64,000 bases of DNA from [Zimmermannella] alba NBRC 15616 (GTDB lineage: Bacteria; Actinomycetota; Actinomycetes; Actinomycetales; Microbacteriaceae), in assembly GCF_001570905.1 (NCBI RefSeq), contig NZ_BCSO01000008.1, forward strand, positions 40,569 to 104,568. The letters run 5' to 3'. The notes under the pieces were generated by a model that was given only the letters and a program-made list of their open reading frames with translations, did no database searches and was not told the DNA's origin. Below, piece after piece: positions 1 to 9,221 of this stretch. Numbering within the stretch: the first letter of the stretch is position 1; each line of letters starts with the position of its first letter. Both the position numbers and the translations under genes were made by a program.

Positions 1-245
1 ACGGCTTGGTTGCCAGTGAGCGCACCGAGCGCGTAAGCCCACTCACCCTCTTCCTGATGGGTGAGTTCCCAGAGCTGTTCAGCTCCTCGGCGCGCAAGCG
101 TGTGTTCTTCGATGACAGAACCGCGAAGAGCAACAACATCTTCGGCCGAGTAGTCACGGCGCACGTTGTGCCAACGGGGATTCTCAGCCCAGTCCTTCGC
201 AATGTCAGCAGCGGTCTTCGTGGGAGTGCCGGTGAGTTCAGTCAT
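1..245 (-). CDS. aceA: Isocitrate lyase, N-terminal part (cut by window edge)
   Basis: Glyoxylate-shunt enzyme that cleaves isocitrate to glyoxylate and succinate. The minus strand from an ATG at 245 reads about 81 residues without a stop to the window edge. They contain the usual isocitrate lyase N-terminus: a DWAENPRW segment, then DVVALRGS, EHTLARRGAEQLWEL and the LGALTGNQA block. A good ribosome site (AAAGGAG) lies just upstream of the start. The catalytic Cys region is beyond the window. The gene is divergent from a RamB-like regulator, the arrangement known for acetate-metabolism control in actinobacteria. The plus-strand reading frame over the same bases has no family character. Confidence 0.93.
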   Translation of the reverse strand, partial: MTELTGTPTKTAADIAKDWAENPRWHNVRRDYSAEDVVALRGSVIEEHTLARRGAEQLWELTHQEEGEWAYALGALTGNQA

Positions 246-428
246 CGTTTCGCTCCTTTGCGATGCGGTGAAGAGCCTGCTGTTTTGCGGCTCTGTGTGG
301 TCTTGCTTCGATCTTGGTCCGCTCGTCGCCCGTGTGTCGCGAAACTCTTGGCAGAAGAAACGCGTTTCTTCTAAGCTTCCAAAGGACCTTGCTTCAACAA
401 CGTCGTTGAAGCTGAGAGGACCGCTGCC
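246..428. promoter_or_regulatory. aceA/ramB divergent promoter region
   Basis: The 183-base gap between the two divergent starts must carry both promoters. Two TTTGCG cores occur on the plus strand, at 257-262 and 284-289. RamB of Corynebacterium binds sites with a TTTGC core upstream of aceA and of its own gene, so these are candidate sites. The match is to a short core only, and the first copy overlaps the aceA ribosome-site region. No clear -10/-35 pair was assigned. Confidence 0.35.
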
Positions 429-1880
429 ATGACTGAGTTCGACGATGCATTCGACCCCCTCACCATCGGCCGGCGCGTGCGCTCACTGCGCCAACGCCTT
501 GGCCTCACACTGGAGGAGTTCGCGGAACGCATCGGCAAGGCACCATCTCAGGTGTCCGTCGTGGAGAACGGCCGCCGGGAGTTGCGTCTCTCCGAGCTGC
601 AGCAATATGCCCGCGCGCTCGAAGCGAACGTCGCCGAACTCCTCGATGCTGCCGAGCTCTCAGAGCGGGAGCACCTTGAAATCGCTCTCGCCAAGCTGCA
701 AACCACGGCCCGCTATCAGCGCTTGAGCCTGCCGCACATCCCCGCTCGAAAGTCGCTCAGCGACGACACCCTCCATGCGATCGTCGGGCTCTTTCGCGAA
801 ATTGAGCGTATGGACACCGAACGTGCCGCTACCCCTGAACAGGCTCGGCGTGCCAACACAGAGCTTCGAGCGATCATGCGCGCACGATCCAACTATTTCG
901 AGGAGCTTGAGGCACAGGCGACTGACCTTCGCGCTGCAATCAGTATGCCGCGAGGGCCGCTGCCGCAGCGCGGAGCAGCGGAACTCGCCTCGCATCTCGG
1001 ATTCTCCCTGCATTCGGTGCCGGATCTGCCGCGATCAACCCGGTCTGTCCTTGATCGGGCACATCATCGTCTCTACGTGCCTCGAGCTCAACGGGAGGAC
1101 GGCGATCAGCGCACAGTTGTCCTGCAAGCCCTCGCCGCTCAGGTGCTCGAGCATCAGGCACCCGCAAACTATGCCGATTTTCTTCGGCAACGGGTGGAAA
1201 CGAACTACCTCACTGGCGCGATACTCATGCCTGAGCAGAGCTGCATCGAATTGCTGGCCGCAGCGAAACAGGAGCGCCAGCTCTCAATTGAGGACCTGCG
1301 GGATGCCTTTGGCGTCACGTACGAAACCGCGGCCCACCGATTCACGAACCTGGCCACGGCTCACCTGGATATCCCGGTGCATTTCCTCAAGGTCCACGAG
1401 TCGGGCACCATCTCGAAGGCCTACGAGAACGATGCTGTCCAGTTCCCCGCCGATGCGCTTGGAGCCGTTGAAGGGCAACTCGTGTGCCGCCAGTGGAGTG
1501 CCCGCCGGGTTTTCGAAGTCGAGGACCATTTCAATCCGTATCACCAGTACACCGACAAGCCGTCCGGCACGTATTGGTGCACCTCCCGCGTGCAACAGGA
1601 TGCTCTCGGCTTGTACTCGGTGAGCGTCGGCACACCCTTTGAGCACGTTCGTTGGTTCCGTGGACGAGACACCGCACACCGCTACACCTCGAAGTGCCCG
1701 AGCGGAGCGTGCTGCCAGCTCCCGCACCCCGAGCTCACGGAACGCTGGGCAACGTCGTCGTTCCCAAGCGCGCGTATGCCGTCAACGATGCTCGCAGCTC
1801 TGCCCACCGGCGAATTTCCCGGTGTCGATTTGCGGGAGCTCTACGCCTTCCTGGAACGCCACGCGCCCACGTCCGAGTAA
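429..1880 (+). CDS. ramB: RamB/ScfR-family regulator of acetate or short-chain fatty acid metabolism
   Basis: A 483-residue DNA-binding regulator. Residues 11-65 form an XRE-type helix-turn-helix (RVRSLRQRLGLTLEEFAERI, then PSQVSVVENGRREL). The middle (about 190-300) is like the ImmA/IrrE-type DUF955 region of this family, and the C-terminal third (about 300-480) is the DUF2083-type effector region, with a cysteine pair in KCPSGACC. Length and layout match RamB of corynebacteria and mycobacteria, which senses acetate status and controls aceA, aceB and ack-pta. Its position divergent from aceA supports this role. The start has a GAGAGGA ribosome site. Whether it represses or activates here cannot be read from the sequence. 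Confidence 0.82.
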   Translation: MTEFDDAFDPLTIGRRVRSLRQRLGLTLEEFAERIGKAPSQVSVVENGRRELRLSELQQYARALEANVAELLDAAELSEREHLEIALAKLQTTARYQRLSLPHIPARKSLSDDTLHAIVGLFREIERMDTERAATPEQARRANTELRAIMRARSNYFEELEAQATDLRAAISMPRGPLPQRGAAELASHLGFSLHSVPDLPRSTRSVLDRAHHRLYVPRAQREDGDQRTVVLQALAAQVLEHQAPANYADFLRQRVETNYLTGAILMPEQSCIELLAAAKQERQLSIEDLRDAFGVTYETAAHRFTNLATAHLDIPVHFLKVHESGTISKAYENDAVQFPADALGAVEGQLVCRQWSARRVFEVEDHFNPYHQYTDKPSGTYWCTSRVQQDALGLYSVSVGTPFEHVRWFRGRDTAHRYTSKCPSGACCQLPHPELTERWATSSFPSARMPSTMLAALPTGEFPGVDLRELYAFLERHAPTSE

Positions 1881-1897
1881 TGGGCGTGGGCGCGTGG
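1859..1897. terminator. Bidirectional hairpin between ramB and clgR
   Basis: A perfect 13-base stem: CCACGCGCCCACG at 1859-1871 pairs with CGTGGGCGCGTGG at 1885-1897. It includes the ramB stop codon and sits between convergent ramB and clgR. There is no strong T-tract on either strand, so termination is inferred from position. Confidence 0.5.
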
Positions 1898-1914
1898 ATC
1901 GTTGCGTGATCTCG

Positions 1915-2235
1915 CTAGGAGGCCCGCTCGTAGTTGGAGCGAACGCTCTGGATCAGGTCGTCCGGGACCGTGTCGGGAATCGCTGCCTGGGCAGTCAGGC
2001 GCTCGTGCATGCGAAGGCGCTCGCCAACCTCGAGGTAGATCGAGGACAGTGGGGTGTCGAGGGCTTCTGCAACGGCGGCGAGAATCTCACTCGAGGCTTC
2101 CTTCTGGCCACGTTCAACCTCGGAGAGGTAGCCGAGTGCAACCGAGGCGCGGCCAGCGACCTGGCGGAGCGTGTGCCCCTTGCGGAGGCGGACATCCCGC
2201 AGCACTTCGCCAATTTCATGACGTGCAAGGCTCAT
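1915..2235 (-). CDS. clgR: ClgR-type XRE regulator of Clp protease and stress genes
   Basis: A 106-residue protein with one helix-turn-helix near its start (about residues 9-65; LRDVRLRKGHTLRQVAGRAS, then LGYLSEVERGQKEAS). This is the ClgR signature. In actinobacteria ClgR activates clpP and clpC and related stress genes and is itself a ClpCP substrate. The start at 2235 was chosen over one 39 bases upstream because AAAGGAG lies directly before it and family members begin at MSLARHEIGEVLR-like sequence. Position downstream of ftsK-pgsA-cinA is the classical location. Its start overlaps the stop of the upstream hydrolase gene as ATGA, so translational coupling is likely. Confidence 0.88.
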   Translation of the reverse strand: MSLARHEIGEVLRDVRLRKGHTLRQVAGRASVALGYLSEVERGQKEASSEILAAVAEALDTPLSSIYLEVGERLRMHERLTAQAAIPDTVPDDLIQSVRSNYERAS

Positions 2236-3230
2236 GGGATCTCCTTTCGTGACTGTGGACACTTCCCGATCCACCGGCGGTGGCGGGGCATGTCGATTAA
2301 CGATACGCGACCCTGAGCCTCCACACGCTGGGAAATGGCCCCCTGTGGAGAAATCTTGAGTCTGATGAACTCAACTCCGAAAGGCGCGCGAACATTCCCC
2401 GGAAGGCTGAGACTCACCTGAGTGTCTGTGGCTGGCCTCGAACAAAACTGCGTGATCGCAGCGCTGCACACGTCCGTCGCATCCATGTTGGCCAGGTGAC
2501 CGGCGTTGGGGATTTCGACGAGTGACACGGCAGGGTCACGCTCAGCGAGGGCTCTCAGCTGTTCCCGTACGCGGCCAGTTCGGTCTTCTTCGCCAACGAT
2601 GGCAAGCGTCGGAATGGAGAACCGAGCATCGGGATTCGGCTCAAGCGCATCGCACAAGCTCGTCAGGACTTGCTCGAGTCTGCGGCGTCCCGTCTTATGG
2701 AGACACAATGCCGCATACGCGATGTTGGTGGAACGCAGTGCGCATGCTTCCGCAGACATCGTGACAAGTTGGCACCACGGCAAGACCCGAAACGCGAGCG
2801 GTGTTCCCCAGCGCATCGCCAGCCGATCACCCACCGACAGCACAGCATGATTGTCGGCGCAGTCGATGAGGACGAGGCGTTCAACACGGTCTGGAGAATG
2901 AGCGGCCAGCGTCTGGGCGAGGTTACCGCCCATGGATTGCCCGATGAGAATGGCGCGACCACCGCACACCTCGTCGAGCACGGCTGCGAGGTCATCCACC
3001 ATGTCCGCATAGACAAATGGGCCACTCAGGGTCGATGAACCGTGTCCACGGGCGTCCCAACACACGATGCCAATATCCTCGGGCAGGACTCCCATTTGAT
3101 GGAGGAACATCGCTCCGTCACAACCAGCTCCGTGGAGGAACACGCACCAAGACCCGGAGTGTGACGGACGCACTCGGAGCAAGAGGTTGGCACGCGGCCG
3201 CTCAAAGCGTCGTCGTTCAAGACGCAACAT
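2232..3230 (-). CDS. Alpha/beta-fold hydrolase with an extended C-terminus
   Basis: A 332-residue predicted serine hydrolase of unknown substrate. The fold is shown by FLHGAGCDGAMFLHQ (oxyanion-hole HG), WDARGHGSS, the nucleophile elbow IGQSMGG, a late acid in VGEEDRTGR and the catalytic His in IPNAGHLANMD. It starts 14 bases inside the end of cinA and its stop overlaps the clgR start, so it is co-transcribed with both. The hydrolase domain should end near residue 270. The last 60-70 residues are polar and arginine-rich with no recognised domain, and this stretch may also contain the clgR promoter. The usual actinobacterial order lacks this gene. Confidence 0.8.
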   Translation of the reverse strand: MLRLERRRFERPRANLLLRVRPSHSGSWCVFLHGAGCDGAMFLHQMGVLPEDIGIVCWDARGHGSSTLSGPFVYADMVDDLAAVLDEVCGGRAILIGQSMGGNLAQTLAAHSPDRVERLVLIDCADNHAVLSVGDRLAMRWGTPLAFRVLPWCQLVTMSAEACALRSTNIAYAALCLHKTGRRRLEQVLTSLCDALEPNPDARFSIPTLAIVGEEDRTGRVREQLRALAERDPAVSLVEIPNAGHLANMDATDVCSAAITQFCSRPATDTQVSLSLPGNVRAPFGVEFIRLKISPQGAISQRVEAQGRVSLIDMPRHRRWIGKCPQSRKEIP

Positions 3231-3762
3231 CGCGCCCCGTCTTCGGCTCGCATCGAGCGAGGTGTTCGGCCAGGACTTGCAGCGCGGCGGCGACTGTTGC
3301 GTCGCGAATGTGTTGGCGAGTGGCAACCGGGTCGCCGGAGACGATCGCTTCGCCCAGATTGAGACGAAGAGCGTGGCTCCCCTGCGCCGTTGCGATCCCC
3401 ACGAAGACGGTTCCAACAGCGTGACCATCCTGCGGGTCGGGGCCCGCGACGCCCGTCGTGGACAGGCCGATATCTGCTGGGCCTGACGTCGCTATACGCT
3501 GTCGAACCCCTTCGGCCATCTGCTGAGCAACGTCCGGATCAACAGCTCCACGAGCAGCAAGAAGCTCCGCATCAACGCCGAGCAGGGCGTGCTTCAGCGG
3601 TGTCTGATAGGCGACGATGCCTCCGCGAAACACCGCCGAGATGCCGGGCACAGAACACAGCGATGCAGCCAGCAGTCCACCGGTCAGGGATTCCGCCACC
3701 GCGATGCTCAAACCACGCTGGATGAGCACCCCTCCGACGTCGCCGACATTCATCTCAGTCAC
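3217..3762 (-). CDS. cinA: CinA C-terminal domain protein (nicotinamide-nucleotide amidohydrolase, PncC-like)
   Basis: Stand-alone CinA-C protein of about 181 residues. The family hydrolyses the amide of nicotinamide mononucleotide in pyridine-nucleotide salvage. Seen motifs are the AESLTGGLLAASL block near the N-terminus, VFRGGIVAYQ, and STTGVAGPDPQDGHAVGTV. The GTG at 3762 is preferred over the GTG at 3792 because AGGTGGGAG precedes it at proper distance and the product then begins like other family members. It follows pgsA in the same direction. The N-terminal MoaB-like domain of long CinA proteins is absent, as is usual here. Confidence 0.88.
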   Translation of the reverse strand: MTEMNVGDVGGVLIQRGLSIAVAESLTGGLLAASLCSVPGISAVFRGGIVAYQTPLKHALLGVDAELLAARGAVDPDVAQQMAEGVRQRIATSGPADIGLSTTGVAGPDPQDGHAVGTVFVGIATAQGSHALRLNLGEAIVSGDPVATRQHIRDATVAAALQVLAEHLARCEPKTGRDVAS

Positions 3763-3795
3763 AGGAACTCCCACCTCTCGTCGTCCAATCACACG

Positions 3796-4404
3796 CTACG
3801 ACGAACTGTCTGCTGAGGCGCCGGGCCGGTAAGCCTGCCAAAGGTAGTCGATGCCGCTGGCTACAGTGAGGATCACCGCCAGCGACATGAAGACGATGTT
3901 TGCCCAGTGCCAGATCTCGTGCCCAAGCACAACGTGCAGCGGCCAGAGTGCCAGCCCGAGCGCCACCGTTTGCAAGACCGTCTTTGCTTTGCCTCCGCGC
4001 CCCGCAGGGAGGACGATACGGCGGGCTTCCACGAGTCGCCAGACCGTAATGCCGATCTCGCGCGTGAGGATGACGAGGGTGACCCACCACGGCAACTCGG
4101 CGACGATCGAGAGCATGATGAAGCCCGCCCCGGTGAGCGCCTTGTCCGCGATGGGGTCGAGAAGCTTCCCTAAGTCGGTGATGAGATTGCGGCTGCGGGC
4201 GAGGTGCCCGTCAACGGCATCGGTTGCGATTGCGACGAGGAAGATTGCCCCGGCCCACCAGCGGAGCGCCCCGTGGCTCCCGGCATCCAGCACCATGAGC
4301 CACACGAAGAGCGGCACCATGAGGATGCGCACGATCGTGATGAGGTTCGGTACGCACCAGGTGCTTGCAGGGCCTTCGCCCGCGCTCAGCATTCGACCGC
4401 TCAT
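3796..4404 (-). CDS. pgsA: CDP-diacylglycerol-glycerol-3-phosphate 3-phosphatidyltransferase
   Basis: A 202-residue integral membrane enzyme that makes phosphatidylglycerol phosphate from CDP-diacylglycerol and glycerol-3-phosphate. The CDP-alcohol phosphotransferase motif is complete: D62, D65-G66, A69-R70, G79, D83 and D87, within DAVDGHLARSRNL and GKLLDPIAD. Several hydrophobic helices surround it. It lies 11 bases after ftsK and just before cinA, as in many actinobacteria. Confidence 0.92.
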   Translation of the reverse strand: MSGRMLSAGEGPASTWCVPNLITIVRILMVPLFVWLMVLDAGSHGALRWWAGAIFLVAIATDAVDGHLARSRNLITDLGKLLDPIADKALTGAGFIMLSIVAELPWWVTLVILTREIGITVWRLVEARRIVLPAGRGGKAKTVLQTVALGLALWPLHVVLGHEIWHWANIVFMSLAVILTVASGIDYLWQAYRPGASADSSS

Positions 4405-4415
4405 GAACGATCAGC

Positions 4416-7205
4416 CTACTCGCGGCCGGTGAGGCTCCACGCGTCTTCGGAGTCTTCCGCCTCGACCTCTTCAAGGCCCTGCATGCGGGCTTCGGCGTCA
4501 CGCGCGACGAGGTCGACGGGCTCCGATGGTTCGTCATCCCAGTCATCATCAGCCTCGGCAGCAGCCTCGGCCGGCGGCTCCTCACCACGCAGTCGCGCAA
4601 GGACGGCAGGAAGCTCCTCTGGGGTCACAAGCACGTCGCGCGCCTTGGAGCCTTCCGAGGGGCCGACGATGTCGCGCGACTCGAGAAGGTCCATGAGGCG
4701 ACCTGCCTTCGCGAAGCCAACGCGGAGCTTGCGCTGCAGCATCGACGTTGAACCGAACTGCGAGTTGATGATGAGCTCGGCTGCGGCGAGGAGCACTTCG
4801 AGGTCGTCCCCGATGTCGGAGTCGATCTCGCGCTTCTCGGCGGGAGCGGCGACATCCTGACGGTATTCGGGCTGTGCCTGCGACTTGACGTGGGCGACGA
4901 CTTCGTGGATCTCGGCGTCGTTTACCCAGGCACCCTGCACGCGCAGCGGCTTCGAGCCAGCTGGCGAGAAGAGCCCGTCACCCTGGCCGATGAGGGCTTC
5001 CGCGCCGACCTGGTCGAGAATGACGCGCGAGTCGGTCGAGCTTGTGACGGCGAAGGCGAGGCGCGAGGGCACATTCGCCTTGATGAGACCGGTGACGACG
5101 TCCACCGAGGGACGCTGCGTCGCGAGCACAAGGTGGATACCCGCGGCGCGGGCAAGCTGCGTGATGCGGACGATCGAGTCTTCCACGTCACGCGGCGCAA
5201 CCATCATAAGCTCGGCGAGCTCATCCACGACCACGAGGAGGTACGGGTACGGCTTGAGCTTGCGCTTGGAGCCTTCCGGCAGCACGACCTTGCCCTCACG
5301 GATGGCGGCATTGAAGTCGTCCACGTGACGGAACCCGAAGTTCTCGAGGTCGTCGTAGCGCATCTCCATTTCCTTCACGACCCACTGCAGCGCTTCGGCC
5401 GCCTTCTTCGGGTTCGTGATGATGGGCGTGATGAGGTGCGGGACGCCCTGGTACGGCGTGAGTTCCACGCGCTTCGGGTCGACAAGCACCATGCGCACCT
5501 CGCTCGGCTTCGAGCGAATGAGGAGCGACACGATCATCGAGTTGACGAACGACGACTTACCGGAACCGGTGGAACCAGCCACGAGCAGGTGCGGCATCTT
5601 CGCGAGATTCGCGATGACGTAGCCGCCTTCGACGTCCTTGCCGACACCAATCGTCATCGGGTGACTCGAGCTCATGGCCTTCGACGACTGCAGCACGTCA
5701 CCGAGCGAGACGACCTCGCGGTCGGAGTTCGGGATCTCAATACCGATGGCGCTCTTGCCGGGAATCGGCGAGAGGATGCGCACCTGGTTCGACTTCACCG
5801 CGTACGAGATGTTCTTCGAGAGCTGCGTGACGCGCTCCACCTTGGTGCCCGGGCCAACCTCAACCTCGTAGCGAGTGACCGTCGGGCCACGCGAGAAGCC
5901 GGTGACCTTCGCATTGACCTTGAACTCTGCGAATACCGCGTCGAGCGCGGCCATGATGTCGTCATTCGCCTGCGTGCGCTCCTTCGCGGGCGACCCGGTC
6001 GAGAGCATGTTGACCGAGGGAAGGGCATAGTCGCCGTCGAGGCCACTCCCCTGCGAGTCCCAGGCAGCATCGCTTGCTTCAAGAGCTTCCGAAGCGCCCT
6101 CGCGCTCGGAGTCGTCAACGCTCTCGGGGCTTTCATCGCGAAGGCCCGTCGACGACGCACCCGAGGTGGGCGCTTCGACCGCGGGAACGCCATAGGGGTC
6201 AGTGTCCTGCTCGTCATTGGGCACGACAGGAAGCACGCGCGTGGCGTTGTCGTTTGCGGCAGCTTCGCGCTTCGCCTTCTTCGGCTTGCGGGGCTTCTCA
6301 CCGAGCAGCTCTTGGATGGACTCGTCAACGCCTTCGGGAGCACGCTCGCCGTCAATCATGGGCGAGTCGTAGGCCGGGTCGACCTCGCGGCCGGATTCGT
6401 TGCGACGCCACCACGGCACGCGCTCGTCATCGCGCTTGCCGCGCCTAGAGCTCTGGGCCTCCACGTCAGTGTCAGCCTCGCCCGGGGCCGAGGCATCGTC
6501 CTCATCGAGACCGAATAGCCACGCCCAGAGTTCGCGCAGCCGCTCCGGGACACGGTTCGGGGGCGTCTTCGTGATGATGAACAGTGACAGCACCAACAGG
6601 AGGCCCGCAACGATGCCAGCGCCGATGGGCGTGATCAAGAAGGCGATCGGCGCCGCAAGCAGCCACCCGAGGATGCCGCCAGCCGTTGCGAGCGCTGGCA
6701 TGCCGAGGCTCGGCTCGGGCGTGCCGCCAGCAACATGGCAGATGGCCGCGGCGGAGATGGTGCCGAGTGCGACGCCCGCGCCAATGCGGGAGTTGTCGGT
6801 CACCGATGACGGGTGCCGGAAGAGCCAGAACGCGACAAGAGCAAAGATGACCGGGAGCGCAATGGAGACGCGGCCCACGAGCCCACCGAAGGTGAAGGCG
6901 TTGATGGTGACCGCGACGGGGTTCGAGGGGAAGAACCACACCGTGATGCCGCCAAGCACGGCGAGCACGACGAGCGCGAAGGGGAAGCCATCGCGACGTT
7001 CTTCGCGCTCGATCATCTCGAGGCCGAAGGCGCGGGCCCCTGCACCGGTGGCGTGGGCTGCGCCCATCCACATGCGCTCGAGAAGGCTCGGCCCGGTCTC
7101 GAACTCGGGCTGCTTTCCACGGCTCGACGAAGCACCTGCCGAGGATCCGCCACGTCGAGACGAGGAATTCTGGGCAGGCTGACGCTTGGTCGTAGTCGAG
7201 GCCAT
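4416..7205 (-). CDS. ftsK: DNA translocase FtsK
   Basis: A 929-residue septal DNA pump for chromosome segregation. The N-terminus has about four membrane segments between residues 75 and 212. A long acidic, low-complexity linker follows (about 230-410), then the motor: Walker A at 544-552 (GSTGSGKSS), a Walker B-like [11 protein letters not shown], and [13 protein letters not shown]. The C-terminal gamma domain carries [20 protein letters not shown], which reads KOPS sites and contacts XerD. The start at the ATG at 7205 is chosen because the upstream in-frame stretch is rich in Cys and His and unlike FtsK; no strong ribosome site is visible there. Confidence 0.94.
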   Translation of the reverse strand: MASTTTKRQPAQNSSSRRGGSSAGASSSRGKQPEFETGPSLLERMWMGAAHATGAGARAFGLEMIEREERRDGFPFALVVLAVLGGITVWFFPSNPVAVTINAFTFGGLVGRVSIALPVIFALVAFWLFRHPSSVTDNSRIGAGVALGTISAAAICHVAGGTPEPSLGMPALATAGGILGWLLAAPIAFLITPIGAGIVAGLLLVLSLFIITKTPPNRVPERLRELWAWLFGLDEDDASAPGEADTDVEAQSSRRGKRDDERVPWWRRNESGREVDPAYDSPMIDGERAPEGVDESIQELLGEKPRKPKKAKREAAANDNATRVLPVVPNDEQDTDPYGVPAVEAPTSGASSTGLRDESPESVDDSEREGASEALEASDAAWDSQGSGLDGDYALPSVNMLSTGSPAKERTQANDDIMAALDAVFAEFKVNAKVTGFSRGPTVTRYEVEVGPGTKVERVTQLSKNISYAVKSNQVRILSPIPGKSAIGIEIPNSDREVVSLGDVLQSSKAMSSSHPMTIGVGKDVEGGYVIANLAKMPHLLVAGSTGSGKSSFVNSMIVSLLIRSKPSEVRMVLVDPKRVELTPYQGVPHLITPIITNPKKAAEALQWVVKEMEMRYDDLENFGFRHVDDFNAAIREGKVVLPEGSKRKLKPYPYLLVVVDELAELMMVAPRDVEDSIVRITQLARAAGIHLVLATQRPSVDVVTGLIKANVPSRLAFAVTSSTDSRVILDQVGAEALIGQGDGLFSPAGSKPLRVQGAWVNDAEIHEVVAHVKSQAQPEYRQDVAAPAEKREIDSDIGDDLEVLLAAAELIINSQFGSTSMLQRKLRVGFAKAGRLMDLLESRDIVGPSEGSKARDVLVTPEELPAVLARLRGEEPPAEAAAEADDDWDDEPSEPVDLVARDAEARMQGLEEVEAEDSEDAWSLTGRE

Positions 7206-7378
7206 GGTTCGGAGGGTAATGGCGACCACCGACATCCGGTGCACGATGAACGAGTGTCGCCAGAAGTGACACATGAGTGTGATGAAACAAATGTGACGGG
7301 TGTTACTTCTGTGGCAAATGATGCAGATATGGCCAGCGTGCTCAATGAGCATTCGCCTCACAGGCCCCCACATGCGGA

Positions 7379-7410
7379 AGGGCCGCACTGCCTCTCGACA
7401 GTGCGGCCCT
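7379..7410 (-). terminator. Hairpin downstream of rnj
   Basis: A 12-base stem around GGCCGCACTG (7381-7390) and CAGTGCGGCC (7399-7408) with an 8-base loop, starting 15 bases after the rnj stop. There is no long T-run, which is common for actinobacterial terminators. It separates rnj from the ftsK promoter region (7206-7378). Confidence 0.6.
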
Positions 7411-7424
7411 CGCGTGCTCAGTAC

Positions 7425-9167
7425 CTAGTCGTCGGCACGAGCTTCCGTCGCGCGAATTTCTTCGTACTCTTCGGCCAGCACGACAATCGGCACGATCATC
7501 GGGCGGCGACGCTGCTTCGTACCAGCCCAACGGCCAACCACACGACGCACCGTCTGCGAAAGGCGGTACTTGTCTTCCACGCCGTCCTCGAGCGCTTCCT
7601 CGAGTGCACGGCGAACCTGCGGCACGAGCGGCTCAAGCACCGAATCATCCGGAGCGAAAGCACGCGCGTGCAGTTCCGGGCCAGCAACGATGCGGCGGGC
7701 TTTCGTGTCGACCGCGGCGTACACCGAAATGAAGCCTTCTTCCGCAAGCACGCGGCGGTCATGGAGGTCATCCTCCGTGACTTCGCCAACCGTCTTCCCG
7801 TCGACATAAACGAAGCCGACCGGAACCTCGCCCGCCTTGCGGGGCACGCCGTTCTCCATCTCGATGACGCCACCGTTTTCGACGATGACGACGTGATCGG
7901 CGGGCACGCCCGAGAGCTGCGCAATCTTCCCGTTCGCGACGAGGTGGCGGTACTCACCGTGCACCGGCATCGCATACTTCGGCTTGATGACGTTGTAGCA
8001 CTGCAGGATTTCGCCGGCGAAGCCGTGACCCGAGACGTGCACGAGCGCGTTGCCCTTGTGAATGACCTCGGCGCCAGCCTTCATGAGGTTGTTGATCATG
8101 TTCGAGACCGAGACCTCGTTGCCCGGCACCAGGCTCGAAGCGAGGATCACCGTGTCACCGCGACCGATCTGAATAGCGTGGTCGCCCTGCGCAATGCGGT
8201 TGAGCACGGCGAGGGTTTCGCCCTGCGAACCGGTGCACACAAACACGACGCGGTCGTCCGGCAACCCAAGTGCCTTCTTGTAGTCAACGATCGTACCCTC
8301 GGGCGCGTTGAGGTAGCCGAGGTCAAGCGCAATACCCATGTTGCGGGTCATCGAGCGCCCCACGAAGGCAACCTTGCGGTTGTTCGCGACAGCGGCATCG
8401 ACGACGTGCTGCACGCGGTGAATATGGCTGGCGAAGCTCGAGACGACGACGCGCTTGCGCGCCGTGCGAATCGCCTCGTGAATCGCCGGCCCGACGATGC
8501 GTTCCGAGCCCGAGAATCCTGGGATCTCGGCGTTCGTCGAGTCACAGAGCCACATGTCGATGCCCTCCGCGCCGAGGCGACCGAGCGTCACGAGATCCGT
8601 GAGTCGGCCATCGAGCGGCGAAGGGTCGACCTTGAGGTCGGCCGTGTGGACAAAGGTGCCGGCCTTCGTCGTCACGTGAATGCCGAGCGAGTCGGGAATC
8701 GAGTGGCTGATCGACATGAACTCGCAGCGGAACGGCCCGAGCTCTTCGACATCGCCCTCACGAACCGTGAGTGTGTACGGCTTGATGCGGTGTTCCTTGA
8801 GCTTCGCCTCCACGAGCGCGAGCGTGAGCTGTGAACCAATGAGCGGGATGCCCGGGTTCTGCTTGAGCAGGTACGGCACACCGCCAATGTGGTCTTCGTG
8901 ACCGTGGGTCAAGAAGATGCCGACGACATCGTCGAGACGGTCGCCGAGCGACTCAATGTCGGGCAGGATGAGGTCGACGCCTGGCTGGGTGGACTCCGGG
9001 AAGAGCACACCGCAGTCGATAATGAGGATCTTGCCGTCGATCTCGAAACTCGTCATGTTCCGGCCGACCTCGCCGAGGCCGCCGTGAGGGATGATGCGGA
9101 GCACTCCCTCCTTGAGCTTGGGAAGTGCGATGGGGTGCGGCTCGGTTTCTGCGGCTGTACCTGTCAT
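7425..9167 (-). CDS. rnj: Ribonuclease J
   Basis: A 580-residue metallo-beta-lactamase-fold ribonuclease with endo- and 5'-exonuclease activity in RNA processing and decay. The zinc-binding motif H88-x-H90-x-D92-H93 is in LTHGHEDHIGG. Downstream are VHTADLKVDPSP, the beta-CASP region (VVSSFASHIHRVQ, CTGSQGE, HVSGHGF) and the C-terminal domain. It lies 54 bases after dapA in the same direction, a conserved dapA-rnj pairing in actinobacteria. Confidence 0.95.
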   Translation of the reverse strand: MTGTAAETEPHPIALPKLKEGVLRIIPHGGLGEVGRNMTSFEIDGKILIIDCGVLFPESTQPGVDLILPDIESLGDRLDDVVGIFLTHGHEDHIGGVPYLLKQNPGIPLIGSQLTLALVEAKLKEHRIKPYTLTVREGDVEELGPFRCEFMSISHSIPDSLGIHVTTKAGTFVHTADLKVDPSPLDGRLTDLVTLGRLGAEGIDMWLCDSTNAEIPGFSGSERIVGPAIHEAIRTARKRVVVSSFASHIHRVQHVVDAAVANNRKVAFVGRSMTRNMGIALDLGYLNAPEGTIVDYKKALGLPDDRVVFVCTGSQGETLAVLNRIAQGDHAIQIGRGDTVILASSLVPGNEVSVSNMINNLMKAGAEVIHKGNALVHVSGHGFAGEILQCYNVIKPKYAMPVHGEYRHLVANGKIAQLSGVPADHVVIVENGGVIEMENGVPRKAGEVPVGFVYVDGKTVGEVTEDDLHDRRVLAEEGFISVYAAVDTKARRIVAGPELHARAFAPDDSVLEPLVPQVRRALEEALEDGVEDKYRLSQTVRRVVGRWAGTKQRRRPMIVPIVVLAEEYEEIRATEARADD

Positions 9168-9221
9168 GTCGTACCTGTCGTTGAGGATGTTGGCTCGGAT
9201 ACCCGAACCCTGAGGTGACGC

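Noticed and set aside
6..374. Open frame on the plus strand at the left edge
   Set aside because: It is antisense to clear isocitrate lyase sequence and has no family character.
4890..6518. Long open frame antisense to ftsK
   Set aside because: Arg, Asp and Val-rich shadow of a high-GC gene on the other strand; no domain.
6813..8834. 673-codon open frame antisense to rnj and part of ftsK
   Set aside because: Composition is typical of an antisense shadow; rnj is certain on the other strand.
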